NCBI GenBank assembly: GCA_033791445.1
Contig: JASJGS010000191.1
Span: 1-33,335, forward strand
Source: JANTGF01 sp033791445
Lineage (GTDB): Bacteria; Bacteroidota; Bacteroidia; Bacteroidales; VadinHA17
Direction of reading: 5' to 3'
DNA: 33,335 nt
Shown here: piece after piece, positions 16,464 to 23,096 of the stretch
Numbering within the stretch: position 1 is the first letter of the stretch
Layout: every line of letters starts with the position of its first letter
Translations under genes and position numbers: made by a program
The notes under the pieces: generated by a model
Database searches by the model: none
The model's input: the letters and a program-made list of their open reading frames with translations, nothing else
Told to the model about the DNA's origin: nothing

Positions 16464-17216
16464 TTGATTCATAGGTTTTTCATACAACTTTCATTTAAAG
16501 GAACCCTCTATCATGGTTGGCAAATTCAACCCAATGCAAATACTGTGCAGCAAACCATAACAGATGCTCTTTCAAAGATTTTAAATGAGCAGATTCAAAT
16601 AACAGGCGCTGGAAGAACGGATACTGGAGTACACGCCCGATGCTTTTATGCCCATTTTGAGTCAAAAATGGATCTTTCTGCTAGAACCTGGAAGCTGGTA
16701 TTTCAACTTAATAGTATTTTACCTGATGACATCTCGATTCAACGAATTTTTAAAGTTGAGTCAGATATTCATGCTCGCTTCAGTGCCATTTCAAGAACCT
16801 ACAAGTATTATACCTCTAAAGTAAAAGATCCCTTTGCAAAAGACTTTGAATATGCATATTATGGCCCACTTTTGGTAAAACCAATGGAGGAAGCAGCTAA
16901 AGTGTTGCTTGAATATAGTGACTTTACCAGCTTCAGCAAGCTCCATACTCAAACTGGGAATAATATTTGTAAAATTTCTGAAGCATACTGGCAAGTAAAT
17001 GGTGACAAGTTGATCTTTACAATATCTGCGAATCGTTTTTTACGCAATATGGTAAGAGCTATTGTTGGTACAATGTTGCAAATCGGATCAGGCAAAATTA
17101 GCCCGGAAGACATTCATGAAATTATAAAAAAAGCTGACCGGTCAGCAGCCGGCCCCTCCGCACCCGCTCAAGGCCTATTCCTAACAAATATTGAATATCC
17201 AAATAAGCTGGTTTAG
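16464..17216 (+). CDS. truA: tRNA pseudouridine synthase A
   Basis: A 250-residue TruA, which converts U38-U40 of the tRNA anticodon arm to pseudouridine. The catalytic Asp53 lies in GAGRTDTGVHA, preceded by the family start YHGWQIQPN; later motifs RTYKYY and FLRNMVRAIVG also match. The start is unusual: an in-frame TAA lies at 16458-16460 and no ATG occurs before residue 69 or so, leaving TTG 16464 (or ATT 16467) as the start. The protein aligns with the usual TruA N terminus (FFIQLSFKGTLYHGW) from there, so it is not truncated. It is transcribed away from the bat operon. An intrinsic terminator lies 167 bp downstream. Confidence 0.95.
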   Translation: MIHRFFIQLSFKGTLYHGWQIQPNANTVQQTITDALSKILNEQIQITGAGRTDTGVHARCFYAHFESKMDLSARTWKLVFQLNSILPDDISIQRIFKVESDIHARFSAISRTYKYYTSKVKDPFAKDFEYAYYGPLLVKPMEEAAKVLLEYSDFTSFSKLHTQTGNNICKISEAYWQVNGDKLIFTISANRFLRNMVRAIVGTMLQIGSGKISPEDIHEIIKKADRSAAGPSAPAQGLFLTNIEYPNKLV

Positions 17217-17220
17217 TTTG
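17191..17220 (+). promoter_or_regulatory. Candidate promoter overlapping the truA stop codon
   Basis: TTG at 17191-17193, 19 bp, then TTAGTTTG at 17213-17220, which matches seven of eight positions of TAnnTTTG. Spacing is exactly that of Bacteroidota promoters. It would start transcription near 17225, producing an RNA of about 183 nt to the terminator at 17383-17407. Confidence 0.4.
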
Positions 17221-17224
17221 GATA

Positions 17225-17407
17225 ATCTATTTGATAAAATGCCAACCCAACCATTATCAATTAAAAAACATCTACTTTATAACAGGCAACTGTTACATTT
17301 CAGTTTACAATAGCTTGGAAGAGTTCAATATATTTTATTGAAACTTCCAACGCTAATTACAGGATTTCAGGGTTAGTTATGAAGAAACTGCTTCGGCAGT
17401 TTTTTCT
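17225..17407 (+). ncRNA. Candidate structured small RNA downstream of truA
   Basis: Within about 183 nt the plus strand carries three hairpins: a 6-bp stem closed by a GNRA tetraloop (TAACAG-GCAA-CTGTTA, 17280-17295), a long stem at 17312-17354 (7 bp, small internal loop, 7 bp, loop TATTT, with three extra pairs at the base), and a terminator closed by UUCG at 17383-17407. AACCC 17244-17248 could pair with GGGTT 17370-17374, enclosing the first two. A promoter-like match precedes it. No open frame of note is present. It may be an independent small RNA or the truA 3' untranslated region; it fits no RNA class I can name. Confidence 0.42.
17383..17407 (+). terminator. UUCG-capped intrinsic terminator downstream of truA
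   Basis: Plus-strand stem AAACTGC (17385-17391), loop TTCG, stem GCAGTTT (17396-17402), running into a T-rich tract (TTTTTCTTT). The loop with its closing pair reads C-UUCG-G, the exceptionally stable tetraloop. With flanking G-U and A-U pairs the stem reaches 9 bp. Confidence 0.78.
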
Positions 17408-17727
17408 TTGGCCCTTTTTTAGTGCTAGCTATATTGAATTGAAGAATAGTGATCCCCCCATAATGATTCTCTCCATTTGAAGTATCAAACAATAATAGTT
17501 AGTCCTTAACTTATATTTTGAGGTTCATAAACTTCCATAACGCTTTTGTAATTCATAAAAAAGATATTCATCAAACAAATAGGAATATTTAAGTATACAT
17601 TTTATTGGTTCGTCAAAAGTAAAATCTCTCGATTAATAATAATCCCTAAAATGCAGTACAAAACAGTTCTTTTTTTGGTTAAATCAAGAATTAGATTGGC
17701 TCTATAGAATGGAATTTTTAGTTTCTC

Positions 17728-17858
17728 ATAATACACAAGGTAAAGCTCTTGTGTATTTAACTCTCGAACCTGAGTGATTATTGGGTTTACAATACCAGGT
17801 AAGAGTAGAGCTGCTGGATTCGTCAGGTTGCAATGGCTACCTGGCGAATTCTTTTTTT
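17728..17858 (+). ncRNA. Second candidate structured RNA ending in a strong terminator
   Basis: Three consecutive plus-strand hairpins: AATACACAAG (17730-17739) with CTTGTGTATT (17748-17757), 10 perfect pairs and an 8-nt loop; ACCTG/CAGGT (17768-17772, 17796-17800) enclosing TATTG/CAATA (17779-17783, 17790-17794); and a 16-bp terminator stem at 17816-17851 followed by seven T. No plausible plus-strand protein gene leads into the terminator, and I found no good promoter, so the 5' end is unknown (somewhere in 17410-17728). A minus-strand frame of 86 codons covers the same DNA but is judged spurious. No known RNA family is recognised. Confidence 0.42.
17816..17858 (+). terminator. Strong plus-strand intrinsic terminator
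   Basis: The stem pairs 17816-17831 (GGATTCGTCAGGTTGC) with 17836-17851 (GCTACCTGGCGAATTC), loop AATG, with two G-U pairs and one mismatch, and is followed at once by TTTTTTT (17852-17858). The T-run is on the plus-strand exit side only. It is not explained by any recognised plus-strand gene; truA ends 600 bp upstream and has its own terminator. Confidence 0.75.
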
Positions 17859-17943
17859 GCAAATTCTATTAATAAGAAATTAGATTACCTGGTGGGACAA
17901 CTGGAACAAAAGCAGTAAAAGAAATAAAAACAGTTTACTATAA

Positions 17944-18525
17944 CTAGACTAAATCAACAGCCTCAGGTGGCATCCAGTGAGCATCTTTGCCTTCCCATTT
18001 CACATTACATCCGATAGGATTTGTAAGTGGAATTGAAATGGTTTTATCAGCAATAAGATCCTTTAAAGTATCATCAAGATTATTTACTGAAATTCGAGAT
18101 GCATCTCTTGGACTATCTGTAGCTCTTCCTGTATAGACAAGTTTCCGTTCTTTATCGAAAACATAAAAATGTGGAGTAACCAATGCACCATAATTCCTTG
18201 CAGTATCCTGATTGGCATCGGCTAAATATAACCAAGGAAATTTATATTGTTCCATTCTCTTCACCATGTTCGAAAAATCATCAACTGGATAAGTATTAGG
18301 AGAATTAGAATTGATAGCAATGAATCGGACTCCATTTGATGCATATTTCTCAGCAGTTTTCCGTGTAATTTCATCAGAGCCTATAACATATGGACAATGA
18401 TTGCAGGTGAAAAAAACAACCAAAATATCATTCTTTGCAAAATCATCCAAACTGTAACTATTACCATCAGTGGCAGGCAAATAGAAATCAGGAGCTTTTG
18501 ATCCAATTTTTAGTGTATAAGCCAT
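17944..18525 (-). CDS. Cytosolic thioredoxin-fold protein (AhpC/TSA/redoxin type)
   Basis: A 193-residue protein with the redoxin start IGSKAPDFYLPATDGNSYSL and an active-site pair CNHC at 41-44 in FFTCNHCPYV. ATPHFYVFD-type wording is present as VTPHFYVFDKERKLVY, with the cis-Pro, then NPIGCNVKW containing a third Cys near 175. No signal peptide is present, so it is cytosolic. Proteins of this type are annotated as thioredoxin-family or thiol-specific antioxidants; the partner is unknown. It is the last gene of a three-gene operon, starting 30 bp after the second SRPBCC gene. Confidence 0.9.
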   Translation of the reverse strand: MAYTLKIGSKAPDFYLPATDGNSYSLDDFAKNDILVVFFTCNHCPYVIGSDEITRKTAEKYASNGVRFIAINSNSPNTYPVDDFSNMVKRMEQYKFPWLYLADANQDTARNYGALVTPHFYVFDKERKLVYTGRATDSPRDASRISVNNLDDTLKDLIADKTISIPLTNPIGCNVKWEGKDAHWMPPEAVDLV

Positions 18526-18555
18526 AATTATTCAATTTTTTAATTTTTAGCTTAT

Positions 18556-19089
18556 TTATAACCCAGCAATTGGTGTATTGGTATTCAGTAATTGCTGCAA
18601 ATTTTCAAGATCCTTCAAAATGATCTTCCTGATCGCTGGTTTTTTTAAGATTAGTACCGATCTCCAGAACAGATTTTCACCTGTAATGCTAGTATTCAGG
18701 TACATTTGTGTTGAATTATCTTTATTCTCAAATACTACATTCATAAGAACGCTCATATGTGGAGGAAAAAGTTTAAAACCCAGCTTTTCATTAAATTGAA
18801 AAGAAACTAACTCCTGCAATATTGTATATTTAGAATCTCCATAGTTTATTGTGACCAAATACTTTGCCCCTATTCCATTCATATATCCATCCACTGGCTC
18901 AATTTTTTCCAGACCATCGATCCAACTGTGCATCTTTCTTGGATCAATTAAAGATAGAAAAACAACTTCACGAGACTGCTTAAACTGATATTCCTGTTTG
19001 AGTTCAGAAGTTTTCGAAAATAGCCCCATGGATAAAAATAATAGAGTAATAATTCCAAGTGAGGGCAATATGTACTTAAGTGCTTTCAT
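18556..19089 (-). CDS. Membrane-anchored SRPBCC-family protein (second of a tandem pair)
   Basis: A 177-residue protein with an N-terminal helix (about 5-24) and a START/polyketide-cyclase-like (SRPBCC) domain: SREVVFLSLIDPRKMHSWIDG, then GIGAKYLVTINYG, and a C-terminal helix (ENLFWRSVLILKKPAIRKII). SRPBCC domains form a hydrophobic pocket for lipids or other apolar ligands; here a single membrane anchor holds it at the envelope, probably facing outside. It is clearly paralogous to the gene 23 bp upstream, sharing the same domain limits and the G-NLFWRSV motif. Ligand unknown. Confidence 0.82.
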   Translation of the reverse strand: MKALKYILPSLGIITLLFLSMGLFSKTSELKQEYQFKQSREVVFLSLIDPRKMHSWIDGLEKIEPVDGYMNGIGAKYLVTINYGDSKYTILQELVSFQFNEKLGFKLFPPHMSVLMNVVFENKDNSTQMYLNTSITGENLFWRSVLILKKPAIRKIILKDLENLQQLLNTNTPIAGL

Positions 19090-19112
19090 TCGAAAAAGTT
19101 ATCAATAGAAAA

Positions 19113-19658
19113 TTATGGTTTACCTCTGGGTGGTTTTTTGGTGCGTGGTTTTTCGAGGACCTCTTTTAAATTTATGAAATTCTGGTCAAAATTCTTTTGC
19201 AGAAACGGTTTCATTATTGGTATAACTGACCTCCAAAAAAGATTATCCCCTTGAATATCATGCTTTATGTTCATCTGGGTACCTTTGTCTGATTCCTCAA
19301 AAAGAATATTTGTATTAACGAGAATGTGAGGAAAGATCATTTTTAAGCCCAACTCTCTCTTCCATTCAAATAAAGTAACCTCTTGAAGAACTTTAAGTTC
19401 CCTACCTCCAAATTCAAGTGTAACCATGTACCTCGATCCTGGCCCATGAAGAAAACCATCCAAAGCCTCAATTTTCTGAAAACCAACAAGCCACTCTTTC
19501 ATCATCATTGGGTTAAGCATTGAATAATAGACTTTCTTTGCAGACCTGGAGATGGTAATATCCTGTTCCAACAGTACAGATTTCTTAAACATACCAACCA
19601 TTAGAAGTAACAGGATCAATAACCCAGTCAATCCACCTATATATCTAAGCTTCCTCAT
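19113..19658 (-). CDS. Membrane-anchored SRPBCC-family protein (first of a tandem pair)
   Basis: A 181-residue paralogue of the next gene with the same plan: N-terminal helix (about 7-24), SRPBCC domain with AKKVYYSMLNPMMMKEWLVG and GPGSRYMVTLEFG, and GDNLFWRSVIPIMKPFLQKN near the end. It finishes in a basic, Pro/Lys-rich tail (EKPRTKKPPRGKP) absent from the sister protein. It heads a three-gene operon with the sister and a thioredoxin-fold protein and has the best promoter match in the window, preceded by a 5' stem-loop. Confidence 0.82.
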   Translation of the reverse strand: MRKLRYIGGLTGLLILLLLMVGMFKKSVLLEQDITISRSAKKVYYSMLNPMMMKEWLVGFQKIEALDGFLHGPGSRYMVTLEFGGRELKVLQEVTLFEWKRELGLKMIFPHILVNTNILFEESDKGTQMNIKHDIQGDNLFWRSVIPIMKPFLQKNFDQNFINLKEVLEKPRTKKPPRGKP

Positions 19659-19671
19659 ATTTATTAAAAAC

Positions 19672-19727
19672 GTTCTGACAGCTAAATTTTTCTTACTTTA
19701 TATTCTTGAAAAAAAGGCTATCAGAAC
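19672..19727 (-). other. 5'-terminal stem-loop in the SRPBCC operon leader
   Basis: On the minus-strand RNA, GUUCUGAUAGC (19727-19717) pairs with GCUGUCAGAAC (19682-19672): 11 continuous pairs including one G-U, enclosing a 34-nt loop. The stem begins within a few bases of the predicted transcription start and ends 13 nt before the ATG at 19658, so nearly the whole leader is one hairpin. It may stabilise the transcript or control translation; this is inference. Confidence 0.5.
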
Positions 19728-19733
19728 AGGTGA

Positions 19734-19765
19734 CAAACATAATCTTTAATTAAGAGACCTACAAA
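19734..19765 (-). promoter_or_regulatory. Promoter of the SRPBCC-thioredoxin operon
   Basis: On the minus strand TTTG (19765-19762), 20 bp, then TATGTTTG (19741-19734): both boxes match the Bacteroidota consensus exactly, with spacing one base longer than the usual 19. It lies just downstream of the aroE stop, so the SRPBCC operon has its own start. Confidence 0.68.
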
Positions 19766-19789
19766 TAAAAAATATTGTAAGCCTGTCAA

Positions 19790-20539
19790 TTAACTATTCC
19801 ACAAAGACCATGCCTTCTCTGCTTGCCCAACTAACATTTGATACCCATTCATAGTCAAAGCACCCATTCTTTTTCCTCTTTTCAGAAACTCAGTTTCATC
19901 AGGATTATAAATTAAATCGAATAATAGATGGTTGCTGGTAATTGAACCATAAGGGATATCCGGAAAAGCTTCGATGTTCGGATACATTCCAACCGGAGTA
20001 GTATTAATAATTAAAAGATTTTTTTGTATGATTGAAGCATCAATTTGAGCATAAGAAAGAAAGTTATCCCCTGTATTATGCCTTGAAACAATTGTTGTTT
20101 CTACTCCTAAACTTTGAAGTACATACAAAATTGCCTTAGAAGCACCACCACTTCCCAAAATTAGGGCTTTATTATATTTCTTATCCCAAACATCACGTAA
20201 TGAAGATTTGAAGCCATCTATATCGGTATTATATCCGATTAAGTAGGGGGTCCCCCTTTTGCTGATTATCTTTATTGTATTAACTGCACCAATATTCTGT
20301 GCATCCTTCTCAATTTCATCAAGATAAGGGATAACTACTTCCTTGTATGGAATTGTTACATTTAATCCCAAAAGTTCCGAAAGTTGCGTAAATACTGCAG
20401 GAAAATCCTCAATACACTTAATTTCAAAGTTTCGATATTCAGAATCCTTTATCCCCTCAGATAAAAATTTTTCCTCAAAGTATTTCTTTGAAAAGGAATG
20501 TGTTAATGGATATCCAATAAGTCCATATACTTTTCTCAT
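19790..20539 (-). CDS. aroE: Shikimate dehydrogenase
   Basis: A 249-residue AroE, which reduces 3-dehydroshikimate to shikimate with NADPH in the aromatic amino acid pathway. The shikimate-binding motif GYPLTHSFSK is at 9-18 and catalytic Lys66 is in NVTIPYKE; Asn87 (GAVNT) and Asp106 (YNTDIDGF) complete the site, and the dinucleotide motif GSGGASKA is at 129-136. Length and domain order are normal for the family. Its ATG overlaps the stop of the upstream DUF368 gene by 4 bp. The gene order TPR protein, DUF368, aroE recurs in Bacteroidota. Confidence 0.95.
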   Translation of the reverse strand: MRKVYGLIGYPLTHSFSKKYFEEKFLSEGIKDSEYRNFEIKCIEDFPAVFTQLSELLGLNVTIPYKEVVIPYLDEIEKDAQNIGAVNTIKIISKRGTPYLIGYNTDIDGFKSSLRDVWDKKYNKALILGSGGASKAILYVLQSLGVETTIVSRHNTGDNFLSYAQIDASIIQKNLLIINTTPVGMYPNIEAFPDIPYGSITSNHLLFDLIYNPDETEFLKRGKRMGALTMNGYQMLVGQAEKAWSLWNS

Positions 20540-21471
20540 ACTTTGGGAACCCTTTTATTTGCTATCCACTCCAGAAATGAAATTGTAAGAACACCTAAGA
20601 TCATCAAGAAAATTGCCATGATTACCTCTCCGCTAAAGGAATCTGGCAAATACCGCTCATAGCCCTGAATCACAAATGAGCCATCTGATTTTGTAAGGAA
20701 TTCACCCATTGCATTCACCTGAAAAATTTCCTTTTTCCATGGCCAAAGCATACCCAAAGATCCCAGAATAAAACCAGTTAAAAGTGCCAGAGTAGGATCC
20801 CGAAACTTCTTAAAAATCCATGACAATAAATGAGAAAATGCAATCAATCCAAAAATTGATCCAAGTGCTACAGGTAGCAAAATTTTAAAGTTAAAATTAT
20901 TCACTGCTTCAATGAAAATGAGTTTATAATTCCCCATTAGAATTAGAACAAAGGAGCCTGAAAGACCAGGAATGATCATACTGCATACAGCAACTATCCC
21001 ACAAATAAACAAATAATAAAATCCATCATTCTCAGCAGCAGGTGACATAAATGAAATTACCAAAGCAATGCTTGTTCCTAATATAAAACTTATAACCACA
21101 GAAGCATTTACTTTTTTTATTGTTTTGCCTACAAAGTACACTGAGGCCAAAATTAAACCAAAGAAAAATGACCAGACGTACACAGGATAATCCTGAAATA
21201 AGAATTCAAGCAATTTGGCAAATGTCAGTATACTAACGAAAACACCAGCAAAAACGGTAATAAGGAAATCAAGATTAACATACTTTGCAAATTCTTTAAA
21301 TCTTCCCGAAAAAAACAACTTAAGAGCCTTAATATCAAAAGACTTAAGCGAATCAATTAACTTTTCAAAAATGCCCGAAATTAAGGCAATGGTACCACCA
21401 GATACACCTGGAATTACATTGGCGGCACCAATACCAATTCCTTTTATAAAAAGGCTTAAATACTCTTTCAT
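20536..21471 (-). CDS. DUF368 (PopT-type) polyprenyl-phosphate transporter family protein
   Basis: A 311-residue polytopic membrane protein with about eight or nine helices. The family signature GAANVIPGVSGGTIALISG lies at 15-33 and is echoed by the second half (CSMIIPGLSGSFVLILMGNY), reflecting an inverted-repeat fold. Members of DUF368 (named PopT) were shown in 2023 to recycle undecaprenyl phosphate across the membrane for cell-wall synthesis; that role is inferred here from family alone. It overlaps aroE by 4 bp and follows the TPR gene by 82 bp. Confidence 0.92.
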   Translation of the reverse strand: MKEYLSLFIKGIGIGAANVIPGVSGGTIALISGIFEKLIDSLKSFDIKALKLFFSGRFKEFAKYVNLDFLITVFAGVFVSILTFAKLLEFLFQDYPVYVWSFFFGLILASVYFVGKTIKKVNASVVISFILGTSIALVISFMSPAAENDGFYYLFICGIVAVCSMIIPGLSGSFVLILMGNYKLIFIEAVNNFNFKILLPVALGSIFGLIAFSHLLSWIFKKFRDPTLALLTGFILGSLGMLWPWKKEIFQVNAMGEFLTKSDGSFVIQGYERYLPDSFSGEVIMAIFLMILGVLTISFLEWIANKRVPKV

Positions 21472-21553
21472 GAATTAGTAATTTAGTCTTACAATATATT
21501 GTTGCAGTGAAACAACAACTATGAGTCTAATAAGTTAGAATTTCAATATTGAC

Positions 21554-22963
21554 TTAGCGAATATATTTATCAAGCATTACTTTAACCTTGCTTAAAGATA
21601 GAATCCACTTATGATCCTTAAGAATTTTCTCATGCAATCCAAAGTCAAGGGTAAATCCCTGCTCTAAATGGTAAAGCCCCTCTTTTGGAGAATTATTCAA
21701 AAGGCTATAAACTGCTAACCAATAATGTATTGAAGGATTATGTGGAAGGAAAGAAAAGGAGCTATTCAAAGACCGAATGGCCTCTGATATATCACCCGTT
21801 TCAACTAAGAGCTTAGCCAATACAATCCAATAATTTGATTCAAGAGGATCAAAATCCAGAGCTTTTTGAATAGCATCAATAGCTTCTAGTTTGTTATCCT
21901 GCAAATCATATACCAGAGACAAGGCATACCAAAATTCAGCATTATCATTTTCCTTTTCAAGAGCTTTTTTGAAATAGTTCCTACTCAACTTATAATTTTT
22001 CTTCTTTAACTGAACCATTCCCATTCCAAAAAACACCTCAGGGGAATCAGGATCAAGGCTCTTTGCTTCCTCATAGTAGTTTTCAGCCTTCTTCAGGTCT
22101 CCCAGGTTATCATAACAATCAGCCAGTGAAATTATTCCTTTTATGTTATCACTCTCAATTTCAAGAAACTCAAGATATGATTCAATAGCTTTGGGGAAAT
22201 TTTGAAGTGAGGCTAAAATATCGCCTTTGGTATAAATCACCGAAGGATTCGTGTCATCAATGGCATAGGCAAAATCTATTGCTGATAAAGCATCTTCAAA
22301 TTTGTCCATTCTGCTATATACAATACTTAGATTGTACCAGACCATTGCAGAGAAAGGTTCTTTCTCAAGATATTTTTTATATAATGAAGCCGCTTTGGCA
22401 AGCTGTCCTGACCGCTCATAACAATAAGCCATTTCATTTAGGCATGAATGCTTGGTAGGATCTATTTTATATGATAATCTAAAATATTTAACGGCTTCCT
22501 GGTATTTTTCCAAATCTTGTAAGGAGAATCCAATAAGACTTGCCACCTCATCTTTATCTCCTGGATTCAGAGAAAGAGCTTGATCAAATTTCTGTATAGC
22601 CTCATCAGTAAGGCCTGCAATGCTTAATGCAGTTCCAAAGGTTATAAAAACCTCATAATTTGATGCTTCAACCGAGGCTAAATTTTTTAACAAATTTAAG
22701 GACTGCTTAATATGGCCTTTGTCAATTAAAAGTTGAGCTTCTTTATGCTGAATGGTGTATGAACCTGGATGTTGACTTAAACCAAATTTAATGGCATCAG
22801 AGGCTTTCTTCAACCTATTAGTATTGAGATAATAATCGATTATATCCTCGAACTCATGTACGTCAAAATAGGATCTGGCCCTTTCCCTCTGCATCCTCTC
22901 AAACCTGTCGACAGTATGCCTTGCCTCCCCTTCACGAAAAAAAGTATCTTCCTCTGATCTCAT
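21554..22963 (-). CDS. Large tetratricopeptide-repeat protein
   Basis: A 469-residue soluble protein composed of about 11-12 TPR units from roughly residue 75 to 440, for example YEVFITFGTALSIAGLTDEA and PEVFFGMGMVQLKKKNYKLS. The first 50 residues are charged, including a DVHEFEDIIDYYLNTNRLKK helix. There is no signal peptide or membrane helix, so it is cytosolic and presumably a scaffold; a partner cannot be named. It precedes DUF368 and aroE and has its own promoter match upstream, so it likely heads that operon. An alternative start is not evident. Confidence 0.9.
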   Translation of the reverse strand: MRSEEDTFFREGEARHTVDRFERMQRERARSYFDVHEFEDIIDYYLNTNRLKKASDAIKFGLSQHPGSYTIQHKEAQLLIDKGHIKQSLNLLKNLASVEASNYEVFITFGTALSIAGLTDEAIQKFDQALSLNPGDKDEVASLIGFSLQDLEKYQEAVKYFRLSYKIDPTKHSCLNEMAYCYERSGQLAKAASLYKKYLEKEPFSAMVWYNLSIVYSRMDKFEDALSAIDFAYAIDDTNPSVIYTKGDILASLQNFPKAIESYLEFLEIESDNIKGIISLADCYDNLGDLKKAENYYEEAKSLDPDSPEVFFGMGMVQLKKKNYKLSRNYFKKALEKENDNAEFWYALSLVYDLQDNKLEAIDAIQKALDFDPLESNYWIVLAKLLVETGDISEAIRSLNSSFSFLPHNPSIHYWLAVYSLLNNSPKEGLYHLEQGFTLDFGLHEKILKDHKWILSLSKVKVMLDKYIR

Positions 22964-22985
22964 ATAATCTTTTAAAAACCGGCTG

Positions 22986-23015
22986 TAAAAGTAGGAATAT
23001 TTTTAAATGATTCAA
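22986..23015 (-). promoter_or_regulatory. Promoter of the TPR-DUF368-aroE operon
   Basis: On the minus strand TTG (23015-23013), 19 bp, then TACTTTTA (22993-22986), matching seven of eight positions of TAnnTTTG with exact spacing. It ends 22 bp before the ATG at 22963. Confidence 0.52.
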
Positions 23016-23096
23016 TACATTTTTTATTAGATACTAATAAAGAAGCAGTTAACTAATCTCAACTTAAAACAAGATTGAAAATAGAAATCAGTGTGT

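Noticed and set aside
17602..17862. Minus-strand open frame of 86 codons
   Set aside because: It covers the second hairpin series and its terminator, has no recognisable domain, no promoter match, and is better explained as part of a structured non-coding region. A homology search with several conserved hits would overturn this.
21491..21502. 12-bp palindrome ACAATATATTGT before the DUF368 gene
   Set aside because: It is pure AT alternation at its centre, occurs once, and is not positioned against a promoter match, so chance is sufficient.
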